From Streptomyces bikiniensis (lineage in GTDB: Bacteria > Actinomycetota > Actinomycetes > Streptomycetales > Streptomycetaceae): DNA of 64,000 bases. The translations under genes and the position numbers were made by a program. The stretch spans positions 124,001-188,000 of the forward strand of contig JNWL01000004.1 of assembly GCA_000716465.1 (NCBI GenBank), in the 5' to 3' direction. Below, in pieces: positions 1-6,852 of this stretch (the first letter of the stretch is position 1; each line of letters begins with the position of its first letter). The notes below the pieces were generated by a model. That model saw nothing but the letters and a program-made list of their open reading frames with translations. It was not told where the DNA came from and ran no database searches.

Positions 1-1250
1 TGGAGGAGAGGCTGCGCCGCGCCGAGTCCGGCCGGTCCGCCGCCATGGCCGCCGCCGCCAACGCGGCCGGCCGCATGCAGGCGCTCGCCACGAGCATGCT
101 GGCCGACCTGCGGGAGATGGAGCACCGGCACGCCGACGAGGACGTCCTGACCGACCTCCTCCACCTCGACCACCGCACCGCCCAGGCGGGCCGGCTCGCC
201 GACTCCGTCGCCGTGCTGACCGGGGCGCGGTCCGGCCGCCGCTGGGCCCGCCCGATCGTCATGGAGTCGATCCTGCGCGGCGCCATGGGCCGGATCAGCG
301 GCTACCAGCGGGTGCGGCTGCACTCCAGCAGCGACGCGGCCGTGGCGGGCCACGCCGCCGAGGGCGTCATGCACGCCCTGGCCGAACTCATGGACAACGC
401 CGCCAACTTCTCCCCGCCCACCGCCGAGGTCCACGTCTACGTGGAGGAGGTCCCCGCCGGCGTCATCATCGCGGTGGAGGACAGCGGCCTGGTGATGAGC
501 GACGTCCAGCTGCGCCGCGCCGAGGCGGCCGTGAGCGGGGAGAACCAGGACCTGGCCGGTCTGTCCGGGACCCGGCTCGGCCTGGCCGTCGTCGGCCGGC
601 TGGCCCGCAAGCACGGCCTGACCGTGTCGTTCCGCCCCTCGGCGCGCGGCGGCACCGGCGCCCTGCTCATGCTGCCGCAGGAGCTGATCAGCCACGTGCC
701 CGCGGAGACGCCGGCCGCGCCCGCCGCCGTACTGCCCCCCGTCTCCGGCCGCGGCCTGTCCGCCCCCGACCGCGCGCCGGCCGGGACCCCGGCGCCCGCC
801 CCCGCCGCGGCACGGGCCGGGGAGCCCGAGACCGTGCACGAGCCCGACACCGACCGGGGCACCACCGGCGAGGGCACCGGTGAGCACCCGCAGTTCGGCG
901 AGAGCGGCCTACCGCGCCGCCGCCGCGGCCGGGCGCTCGCCGCCGCCCACCCGGAGGGGCCCGACGCCGCCCCGAAGCCCCGCGCGGCCGGCCCGCGCAG
1001 CGGCGCGGCGGCCGGGGCCGCGTCCCGCTTCGGCACCTTCCGGCAGGCCGTCCGCGCCGCCGAACGGTCCGACGCCGGCACCGGAGCCGACGCCTCCCCG
1101 GCATCCGACGTCCCCCCGGCGTCCGAGACCTCCCCGGCGGCGGACGGCTCCCCCGCCGCCCCGCCCGTCCCGTCCGACCAGGCCGGCCGGACGTCCACCC
1201 CCCGGACGTCGCCGTCCTCGAACTCCCCGCACCCGGAAGGCACCCCGTAA
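1..1250 (+). CDS. cvnA: Conservon sensor kinase-like ATPase CvnA, C-terminal part (5' end outside window)
   Basis: This is the C-terminal part of a conservon histidine-kinase-like protein; the frame is open from base 3. A coiled, Glu/Arg-rich stretch leads into a GHKL ATPase domain. The N box ELMDNAANFSPP lies near 390-425, a DSG-type G1 box near 480, and a glycine-rich GLSGTRLGLAVVGRLARKHG segment near 560-620. The last 160 or so residues are Pro/Ala/Thr-rich and probably disordered. The missing upstream part would carry membrane segments and the sensor region. CvnA proteins are thought to sit at the membrane and to work with the small CvnB, CvnC and CvnD proteins much as a eukaryotic G-protein-coupled system does. 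The stop (1248-1250) directly precedes the cvnB ATG. The family call is secure; the signal sensed is unknown. Confidence 0.9.
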   Translation, partial: EERLRRAESGRSAAMAAAANAAGRMQALATSMLADLREMEHRHADEDVLTDLLHLDHRTAQAGRLADSVAVLTGARSGRRWARPIVMESILRGAMGRISGYQRVRLHSSSDAAVAGHAAEGVMHALAELMDNAANFSPPTAEVHVYVEEVPAGVIIAVEDSGLVMSDVQLRRAEAAVSGENQDLAGLSGTRLGLAVVGRLARKHGLTVSFRPSARGGTGALLMLPQELISHVPAETPAAPAAVLPPVSGRGLSAPDRAPAGTPAPAPAAARAGEPETVHEPDTDRGTTGEGTGEHPQFGESGLPRRRRGRALAAAHPEGPDAAPKPRAAGPRSGAAAGAASRFGTFRQAVRAAERSDAGTGADASPASDVPPASETSPAADGSPAAPPVPSDQAGRTSTPRTSPSSNSPHPEGTP

Positions 1251-1652
1251 ATGACCGGCACCACCACCGACGAGAAGCTCAGCTGGCTCCTTGAGGGCCT
1301 GCTCGAACGCACCCCGGGCACCCGGCACGCCCTGGTGCTCTCCCGTGACGGCCTCAAGCTCTGCCGTACCCCCGAGCTCTCCGTCGACCAGGCGGACCAG
1401 CTCGCCGCGATCGCCGCCGGCATCCAGAGCCTGTCGCACGGGGCGTCCGTGGAGTTCGGCGACGGCACGGGCGGCGTCCGTTCCGCGATGGCCGAGTTCT
1501 ACGGCGGCATCCTGTTCATCGTGGAGGCCGGCGAGGGCGCCCACCTCGCGCTCGTCGCCGACGAGGACGCCGACGCCGGGCTCGTCGGCCACAACATGTC
1601 CGAGCTGGTCGAGCAGCTCGGCGAGCATCTGGTCGCGAGGCCCCGGGGATGA
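1251..1652 (+). CDS. cvnB: Roadblock/LC7-domain protein CvnB
   Basis: A 133-residue protein made almost entirely of one roadblock/LC7 domain. Visible features are the opening LSWLLEGLLERTPGTRHALVLSRDG and the LAAIAAGIQSLS helix. Roadblock proteins in bacteria act as partners of small GTPases, here presumably CvnD. The ATG sits immediately after the cvnA stop, and the stop overlaps the cvnC ATG as ATGA, so the four conservon genes look translationally coupled. The length and position between cvnA and a DUF742 gene match the standard conservon order. Confidence 0.92.
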   Translation: MTGTTTDEKLSWLLEGLLERTPGTRHALVLSRDGLKLCRTPELSVDQADQLAAIAAGIQSLSHGASVEFGDGTGGVRSAMAEFYGGILFIVEAGEGAHLALVADEDADAGLVGHNMSELVEQLGEHLVARPRG

Positions 1653-2002
1653 GCCGACCCAGGCCGGGCCGGGACGACTCCCCCGACCGGCTCTACACCC
1701 TGACCGGCGGCCGCAGCCGTGCCGGGTCCGACGCCTTCGACCTGGTGACCCTCGTGGTCGCCGAGAGCGACCCGGTCCCCGGCATGCAGTCCGAGCACGC
1801 CTCGATCCTGCGCATGTGCCGCTTCCCCACGGCGGTGGTGGAGGTGGCGGCCGGACTCGGCCTGCCGGTGTCGATCACGCGGATCCTGCTGGCCGACCTC
1901 CACGACACCGGCCGGATCAGCGCACGGCACCCCCGCGCGTCGTACCGCCTTCCCGATCACGACATCCTGGAGCAGGTGCTCGTTGGACTCCGTAACCTCT
2001 GA
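1649..2002 (+). CDS. cvnC: DUF742 protein CvnC
   Basis: A 117-residue DUF742 protein, the third member of the conservon. It begins RPRPGRDDSPDRLYTLTGGRS, the usual N-terminus of this family (R-L-Y-x-L-T-G-G-R). A winged-helix-like segment follows, SILRMCRFPTAVVEVAAGL through VLLADLHDTG. Its biochemical role is not settled; it is predicted to help regulate the GTPase. The start overlaps the cvnB stop (ATGA). The 3' end overlaps the predicted TTG start of cvnD by 20 bases, which supports tight coupling. Confidence 0.9.
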   Translation: MSRPRPGRDDSPDRLYTLTGGRSRAGSDAFDLVTLVVAESDPVPGMQSEHASILRMCRFPTAVVEVAAGLGLPVSITRILLADLHDTGRISARHPRASYRLPDHDILEQVLVGLRNL

Positions 2003-2606
2003 ACAGCGCCAGACCCTGCACAGCACCGCCGACAACGGACTGAAGATCGTCGTCGTCGGCGGTTTCGGCGTCGGCAAGACCACCCTGGTGCGCTCGGTCA
2101 GCGAGATCCGCCCGCTGAACACCGAGGAGACCATGACGCAGGCGGGCGAGGGCGTCGACGACACCGGCGGCGTCGCCGCGAAGACGGCCACCACCGTGGC
2201 CTTCGACTTCGGCCGGATCTCGCTGGACGCCCACAACGTCCTCTACCTGTTCGGGGCGCCGGGCCAGGAGCGGTTCTGGTTCCTCTGGGACCGGCTGTTC
2301 TCCGGGACGCTCGGCGCGGTCGTGCTCGTCGACACGCGCCGGCTCGCCGACTCCTGGTACGCGATCGACCGCCTGGAGCACCACGGCACGCCGTTCGTCG
2401 TCGCCTGCAACGACTTCGGCGGTCCCGTCCACACCGCCGGGCAGATCCGCGAGGCCCTCGACCTCGCCGACGAGGTCCCGCTGGTCTTCTGCGACGCCCG
2501 GTCGCGCGAGTCCAGCAAGCAGGTCCTGATCACGCTCGTCGAGCACCTGCAGTCCGTCGTCGCCCAGGACCCGACGCCGCAGCCCATTCCGGAGCCCGCC
2601 CCGTGA
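1983..2606 (+). CDS. cvnD: Conservon small GTP-binding protein CvnD
   Basis: A 207-residue Ras-like ATP/GTP-binding protein. The Walker A/P-loop GGFGVGKT is at residues 26-33, a DxxG-like segment appears as LFGAPGQERFWF near 90, and an N-base-recognition segment lies around VACNDFGG near 145. The only start that keeps the N-terminus of usual length is TTG at 1983, which overlaps cvnC by 20 bases; no ATG or GTG is available in frame upstream of the P-loop. Its stop overlaps the GTG of the first P450 gene as GTGA. It is expected to cycle between nucleotide states and link CvnA signalling to downstream targets. Confidence 0.9.
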   Translation: MDSVTSEQRQTLHSTADNGLKIVVVGGFGVGKTTLVRSVSEIRPLNTEETMTQAGEGVDDTGGVAAKTATTVAFDFGRISLDAHNVLYLFGAPGQERFWFLWDRLFSGTLGAVVLVDTRRLADSWYAIDRLEHHGTPFVVACNDFGGPVHTAGQIREALDLADEVPLVFCDARSRESSKQVLITLVEHLQSVVAQDPTPQPIPEPAP

Positions 2607-3844
2607 CCTGCCCCGTGCCCCACTCCGAGCCCCGGCCCGTCCCGCTGGGCGGGCCCCGGTTCCAGACCGACCCCACCGAGCTGTACCGGCAGATGCGCCG
2701 GGAGCACGGGACGGTCGCCCCGGTCGTCCTGGACGGGGACATACCCGCCTGGCTGGTCCTCGGCTACCGCGAGCTGCACCAGGTCACCAGCGATCCGGTG
2801 CTCTTCTCGCGCGACTCCGACCTGTGGAACCAGTGGGACCGCATCCCGGCGGACTGGCCGCTGCTGCCCATGATCGGGCGCAAGCAGCCGTCCATCCTCT
2901 ACACCGTCGGCGAACGGCACCGCGAGCGCGCGGACGTCGTCTCGGGCGCCCTGGAGGCGATCGACCCGTTCGTCCTGCGGGCGCGCGCCGAGCGGTTCGC
3001 CGACGAGCTGATCGACGCGCTGTGCGGCAAGGGCTCCTGCGACATCATCGCCGAGTACGCGATGCTGCTGCCGGTCCGGGTCCTCGCCAGCGTCTACGGC
3101 TTCGCCGACGAGCAGGGCCCCGGCCTCGTCAAGGCCATGAACGACATGATCAACGGCCAGGAGGGCGCCCTGGAGGGCCAGCGCCACCTGGGCGAGTCGA
3201 TGTTCGGGCTGCTGGCCGCCAAGGCGGAGGCGCCGGGCGACGACGTCGCCTCGCGGATGCTCGCCAACACGGCCGGCTTCACGGTCGAGGAGGTCGCCCA
3301 GGACCTCATGGTGATGATGGCCGCCGGCCACCAGCCCACCGCCGACTGGATCGGCAACTCGCTGCGCCTGATGCTCACCGACGAACGGTTCGCGGCCTCG
3401 CTGTCCGGCGGCCGGCACAGCGTCGGCGAGGCGATGAACGAGGTCCTGTGGGAGGACACCCCCACCCAGAACGTCGCCGGGCGGTGGGCCTCGCGCGACA
3501 CCCGCCTCGGCGGGCGCCGGATCGGCGCCGGGGACCTGCTGCTGCTCGGCCTGGCCGCCGCCAACTCCGACCCGCACGTACGGACCGACTCCGGCGCGCT
3601 CACCGGCGGCAACAACGCCTACCTGTCCTTCGGGCACGGCGAGCACCGCTGCCCGTTCCCCGCGCAGGAGGTCGCCGAGACCATCGCCCGGACGGGCATC
3701 GAGGTGCTGCTCGACCGGCTGCCGGACGTGGACCTCGCGGTGGCCCCGCAGGACCTCGCCCGCCGCCCCTCCCCCTGGCTGCGCGGTCTGACCGCGCTCC
3801 CCGTGACCTACACACCGACCCCCGCCCTTGGAGCCCTCGGATGA
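2603..3844 (+). CDS. Cytochrome P450 lacking the EXXR motif (CYP157-like), conservon gene
   Basis: A 413-residue P450-fold protein, fifth gene of the conservon. The heme-ligand loop is LSFGHGEHRCPF with Cys350, but the glycine normally two residues after the cysteine is Phe352. The K-helix EXXR motif reads E280-V-L-W283, so the near-invariant Arg is Trp. The I-helix acid-alcohol pair AGxE/DT is AGHQPT (241-246), so the usual Glu/Thr are Gln/Pro. The CYP157 family is known to lack EXXR, with Trp at this place, and to be encoded in conservons, so CYP157 is the best assignment. Catalytic activity is doubtful; a regulatory or partner role is possible. It starts at GTG in a GTGA overlap with cvnD and ends in an ATGA overlap with the next P450. 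Confidence 0.9.
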   Translation: MTCPVPHSEPRPVPLGGPRFQTDPTELYRQMRREHGTVAPVVLDGDIPAWLVLGYRELHQVTSDPVLFSRDSDLWNQWDRIPADWPLLPMIGRKQPSILYTVGERHRERADVVSGALEAIDPFVLRARAERFADELIDALCGKGSCDIIAEYAMLLPVRVLASVYGFADEQGPGLVKAMNDMINGQEGALEGQRHLGESMFGLLAAKAEAPGDDVASRMLANTAGFTVEEVAQDLMVMMAAGHQPTADWIGNSLRLMLTDERFAASLSGGRHSVGEAMNEVLWEDTPTQNVAGRWASRDTRLGGRRIGAGDLLLLGLAAANSDPHVRTDSGALTGGNNAYLSFGHGEHRCPFPAQEVAETIARTGIEVLLDRLPDVDLAVAPQDLARRPSPWLRGLTALPVTYTPTPALGALG

Positions 3845-5085
3845 GCTGCCCGTACGACCACACCGCCGCGTCCGGCGCCGGCGTCATCGAACTCGACCCG
3901 TTCGTCACCGACCTCGACGGCGAGAGCGCCCGGCTGCGCGCCGCCGGTCCGCTCGCCCGGGTCGTCCTGCCGGGCGGGGTGCCCTGCTTCGCCGTCACCC
4001 ACCACGCGGAGGCCCGGAAGCTGCTCACGGACCCGCGCCTGGTCAAGGACATCGATGTCTGGGGCGCCTGGCAGCGCGGCGAGATACCGCTGGACTGGCC
4101 GCTGATCGGCCTGGCCAACCCCGGGAAGTCGATGCTGACCGCGGACGGCGAGGAGCACCGGCGGCTGCGCGGTCTGGTCGCGCAGGCGCTGACCGCGCGC
4201 CGGGTGGAGCGGCTGCGCTCCGGCATCGAGGCCCTGACCACGGAGATGCTGGACCGGCTCGCCGAGCGCCCGGCGGGCGAGACCGTGGACCTGAAGGCGG
4301 AGTTCGCGTACCCGCTGCCGATGAACGTGGTCTGCGAGCTGATGGGCGTCGAGCGGGCCGACCAGCCGCGGATGAAGGAGCTGTTCGACAAGTTCTTCTC
4401 GACGCAGACCCCGCCCGAGGAGGTGCCGCAGATGATGGCGGACCTGGGCGCCCTGTTCTCGCGGATCGTGGCGGGCAAGAAGGAGGCGCCCGGCGACGAC
4501 CTCACGAGCGCGCTGATCGAGGCGTCGGAGGACGGCGACCGGCTCACCACGGAGGAGATCACCAACACCCTCCAGCTGATGGTGGCCGCCGGTCACGAGA
4601 CGACCATCAGCCTGATCGTGAACGCCGTGGTCGCCCTGAGCACCCACCCCGAGCAGCGCGACCTGGTGCTCAAGGGCGAGGTGCCGTGGGAGAACGTGAT
4701 CGAGGAGACCCTGCGCTGGTCGACGCCCACCTCGCACGTCCTGATCCGGTTCGCCGCCGAGGACATCGAGGTCGGTGACCGGGTCCTGCCCAAGGGCGAG
4801 GGGCTGATCGTGTCGTTCGGCGCGATCGGCCGGGACGAGGCCCAGTTCGGCCCGACGGCGGGCGACTTCGACGTGACCCGCACGCCGAACCGGCACATCT
4901 CCTTCGGCCACGGCCCGCACGTCTGCCCGGGCGCGGCGCTGTCCCGCCTGGAGGCGTCGGTGGCGCTGCCCGCGCTGTACGCGCGCTTCCCCGAGCTGCG
5001 TCTCGCGGTGCCGCGCGAGGAACTGCGCAACAAGCCGGTCGTCACCCAGAACGACCTGTTCGACCTGCCGGTCGTCCTGGCCTGA
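3841..5085 (+). CDS. Cytochrome P450 with canonical motifs, conservon gene (CYP154-like)
   Basis: A 414-residue bacterial class I P450. All canonical motifs are present: I-helix AGHETT (250-255), EXXR as E289-T-L-R292, and heme loop FGHGPHVCPGA with Cys362. It overlaps the preceding atypical P450 by an ATGA junction and is the last gene of the conservon operon. Conservons with two P450 genes at their 3' end are known in Streptomyces, and pairing of a CYP157 with a CYP154 protein is the expected arrangement. The CYP154 name is inferred from this context, not from alignment. The substrate is unknown; electrons must come from ferredoxin and reductase encoded elsewhere. Confidence 0.9.
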   Translation: MSCPYDHTAASGAGVIELDPFVTDLDGESARLRAAGPLARVVLPGGVPCFAVTHHAEARKLLTDPRLVKDIDVWGAWQRGEIPLDWPLIGLANPGKSMLTADGEEHRRLRGLVAQALTARRVERLRSGIEALTTEMLDRLAERPAGETVDLKAEFAYPLPMNVVCELMGVERADQPRMKELFDKFFSTQTPPEEVPQMMADLGALFSRIVAGKKEAPGDDLTSALIEASEDGDRLTTEEITNTLQLMVAAGHETTISLIVNAVVALSTHPEQRDLVLKGEVPWENVIEETLRWSTPTSHVLIRFAAEDIEVGDRVLPKGEGLIVSFGAIGRDEAQFGPTAGDFDVTRTPNRHISFGHGPHVCPGAALSRLEASVALPALYARFPELRLAVPREELRNKPVVTQNDLFDLPVVLA

Positions 5086-5120
5086 GGATCGCACGGACCG
5101 GAAGGCTGTACGGTGGGCGC

Positions 5121-5162
5121 ATGCGTTCTTCGTCGTGTCTGAGCCGGTGGCGCTCCTTTTAG
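5121..5162 (+). CDS. trpS leader peptide (13 codons, one Trp)
   Basis: A 13-codon reading frame, MRSSSCLSRWRSF, with its single Trp codon at 5148-5150 and a TAG stop at 5160-5162. It lies between the P450 stop and a strong terminator hairpin ahead of trpS. The Trp codon and stop sit inside the first hairpin of an attenuator (see next entry), which is the geometry expected for ribosome-mediated attenuation. There is no good Shine-Dalgarno; a TACGGT at 5109-5114 resembles a -10 box 7 bases before the ATG, so the leader message may be leaderless. Function is inferred from position and structure. Confidence 0.7.
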   Translation: MRSSSCLSRWRSF

Positions 5163-5216
5163 GAGCGGCCACCCCTCACGCATGACCCAAGGGCCGTTCG
5201 GACGAACGGCCCTTTT
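5146..5216 (+). promoter_or_regulatory. Tryptophan attenuator upstream of trpS
   Basis: Three mutually exclusive hairpins can be drawn. Hairpin 1:2 pairs GGTGGCGCTCC (5146-5156) with GGAGC and GCCACC (5162-5166 and 5168-5173), with one bulged G; it contains the Trp codon. Antiterminator 2:3 pairs GAGCGGCC (5163-5170) with GGCCGTTC (5192-5199), eight pairs including one G.U. Terminator 3:4 is a perfect 9-bp stem GGGCCGTTC/GAACGGCCC (5191-5199, 5204-5212) with loop GGAC, followed by TTTT. A ribosome stalled at the Trp codon would block 1:2, favour 2:3 and allow readthrough into trpS. Ribosome-mediated attenuation is known for an inducible trpRS gene of S. coelicolor. Confidence 0.75.
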
Positions 5217-5275
5217 CGCGTTTCCCGGACCGGGTCCTGTCGTTCGGCGGCGTCCTCGACCCACCAGGAGACCCC

Positions 5276-6355
5276 GTGAACACGACCGTCCTTCCCGACA
5301 CCGCCCCCGCCGCCGTGACGACCGACGCGCGGGCCCGCAGCGCCGCCCTGGAGGAGGAGGTCCTCCGGAGTCCGGGGCGGTTCCGCGTCCTCACCGGCGA
5401 CCGTCCCACCGGGCGGCTGCACCTGGGGCACTACTTCGGCACGCTCCACAACCGGGTCCGGCTCCAGGACCTCGGGGCGGAGCTGTTCGTGATCGTCGCG
5501 GACTACCAGGTCCTGACCGACCGGGACGTGGCGGACGACCTGCCCGGACACGTCGAGGAGCTGGTCCTGGACCACCTCGCGATCGGGGTGGACCCGGCGC
5601 GGAGCACGATCTTCGCCCACAGCGCGGTCCCCGCCCTCCACCAGTTGATGCTGCCCTTCCTCAGCCTGGTGTCCGTGGCCGAGCTGAACCGCAACCCCAC
5701 GGTCAAGGACGAGATCGCCCACTCCCGGCAGTCCGCGGTCAGCGGCCTGATGTTCACCTATCCCGTCCACCAAGCGGCCGACATCCTCTTCTGCAAGGCG
5801 AACCTGGTCCCGGTCGGCCAGGACCAGCTGCCGCACCTGGAGGTCACGCGGACGGTCGCCCGCCGCTTCAACGCCCGTTACGGGGAGGGCGTGTTCCCCG
5901 AGCCCGAGGCGCTGCTCTCCCACGCGCCGCTGCTGCTCGGCACCGACGGCACCAAGATGAGCAAGAGCCGGGGCAACGCCGTCACCCTGGCGGCGAGCGC
6001 GGACGAGACCGCCCGGCTGCTGCGGGGCGCGAAGACCGACTCCGAGCGCCACATCGCGTACGACCCGGTCCACCGCCCCGAGGTGTCCTCCCTGCTGCTC
6101 CTGGCGGCCCTCTGCCAGGGCCGCACGCCCGAGGAGGTCGCCGCCGGGATCGGCTCCGGCGGGGCCGCCGCGCTGAAGGGGACCGTGACGGAGGCGGTCA
6201 ACGAGCACCTGGCGCCGATCAGGGCCCGTCGCGCCGCGTACGCGCGGGACCGGACGTACCTGCGCGAGGTGCTGCGGGAGGGGAACGAGCGCGCCCGGGC
6301 GGTGGCCGACGCCACGCTCGCGGAGGTGCGCACGGTCATGAACAGCCGCTACTGA
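5276..6355 (+). CDS. trpS: Tryptophanyl-tRNA synthetase
   Basis: A 359-residue class I aminoacyl-tRNA synthetase that charges tRNA-Trp. The HIGH-type signature HLGH is at 49-52 (GRLHLGHYFG) and KMSKS at 227-231. The length fits bacterial TrpRS plus an N-terminal extension of about 30 residues. Translation starts at GTG 5276 after AGGAGA. Expression is probably controlled by the attenuator at 5146-5216, so it should rise when charged tRNA-Trp is scarce. Streptomyces often carry two TrpRS genes, one housekeeping and one inducible and indolmycin-tolerant. The attenuator suggests this is the inducible type, but that is inference; nothing in the sequence alone proves drug tolerance. Confidence 0.93.
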   Translation: MNTTVLPDTAPAAVTTDARARSAALEEEVLRSPGRFRVLTGDRPTGRLHLGHYFGTLHNRVRLQDLGAELFVIVADYQVLTDRDVADDLPGHVEELVLDHLAIGVDPARSTIFAHSAVPALHQLMLPFLSLVSVAELNRNPTVKDEIAHSRQSAVSGLMFTYPVHQAADILFCKANLVPVGQDQLPHLEVTRTVARRFNARYGEGVFPEPEALLSHAPLLLGTDGTKMSKSRGNAVTLAASADETARLLRGAKTDSERHIAYDPVHRPEVSSLLLLAALCQGRTPEEVAAGIGSGGAAALKGTVTEAVNEHLAPIRARRAAYARDRTYLREVLREGNERARAVADATLAEVRTVMNSRY

Positions 6356-6579
6356 GGGGCGGGCGGGAGCCGTGTCCGAGGGGCACGCCCGGCCCCCTTC
6401 CGGGTCCGGTACTCATGCCGGGGCCGGTTCCGGCGGGACCACGACCACGAGGGCGCACCGGTCCGGAGGGGGAACGGCACGGGCAGGGTCGTGGGCGCGT
6501 TCGTGGTGGCGGGTCTCGCCGTCGGGGCGCTGGTCCTGGCGTACGCGGTGGGGGCGCCGCCCGGGGCGGTGCTCGCCGG

Positions 6580-6783
6580 CGGGTCCTCGTCCTGGACGCC
6601 GGGGAGGCCGTGAGCGCCGAGTCGATCCGGCCCTCCGTGCAGAAGGCCCGCGACGCGGGCGTCGAGGTCGTGGCGTACGACCGCCTCGCGCAGGGTCCGG
6701 TCGACGCGTACGTCTCGTACGACAACCGCAAGGTGGGCGAGCTCCAGGGCCGGGCGCTGCCCGATGCACTCGGCGACGAGGCG
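6580..6783 (+). pseudogene. Relic of a sugar-binding protein of the XylF type
   Basis: The plus strand encodes RVLVLDAGEAV, then ARDAGVEVVAYDRLAQGPVDAYVSYDNRKVGELQGRAL split over adjacent short runs. This closely resembles the ligand-binding core of periplasmic xylose/ribose-type binding proteins (V-I-A-Y-D-R ... Y-V-S-F-D-N ... V-G-E-L-Q-G). No start codon or signal peptide is in frame. A hydrophobic stretch just upstream (6491-6580) is in another frame, and the match stops abruptly at the heptanucleotide repeat. It is a fragment of about 65 codons, so the gene is dead here. Family identity is good; the original substrate is a guess. Confidence 0.7.
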
Positions 6784-6844
6784 GGCAGCGGGCAGCGGGC
6801 AGCGGGCAGCGGGCAGCGGGCAGCGGGCAGCGGGCAGCGGGCAG
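6783..6844. repeat. Heptanucleotide tandem repeat (GGGCAGC)8+
   Basis: Eight perfect copies of GGGCAGC followed by six further bases of a ninth. The array sits between the XylF relic and the stop codon of the BCCT transporter gene (6853). Because the unit is 7 bp it is not a coding repeat, and slippage here would shift any frame running through it. Confidence 0.97.
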
Positions 6845-6852
6845 ATCGTGCC

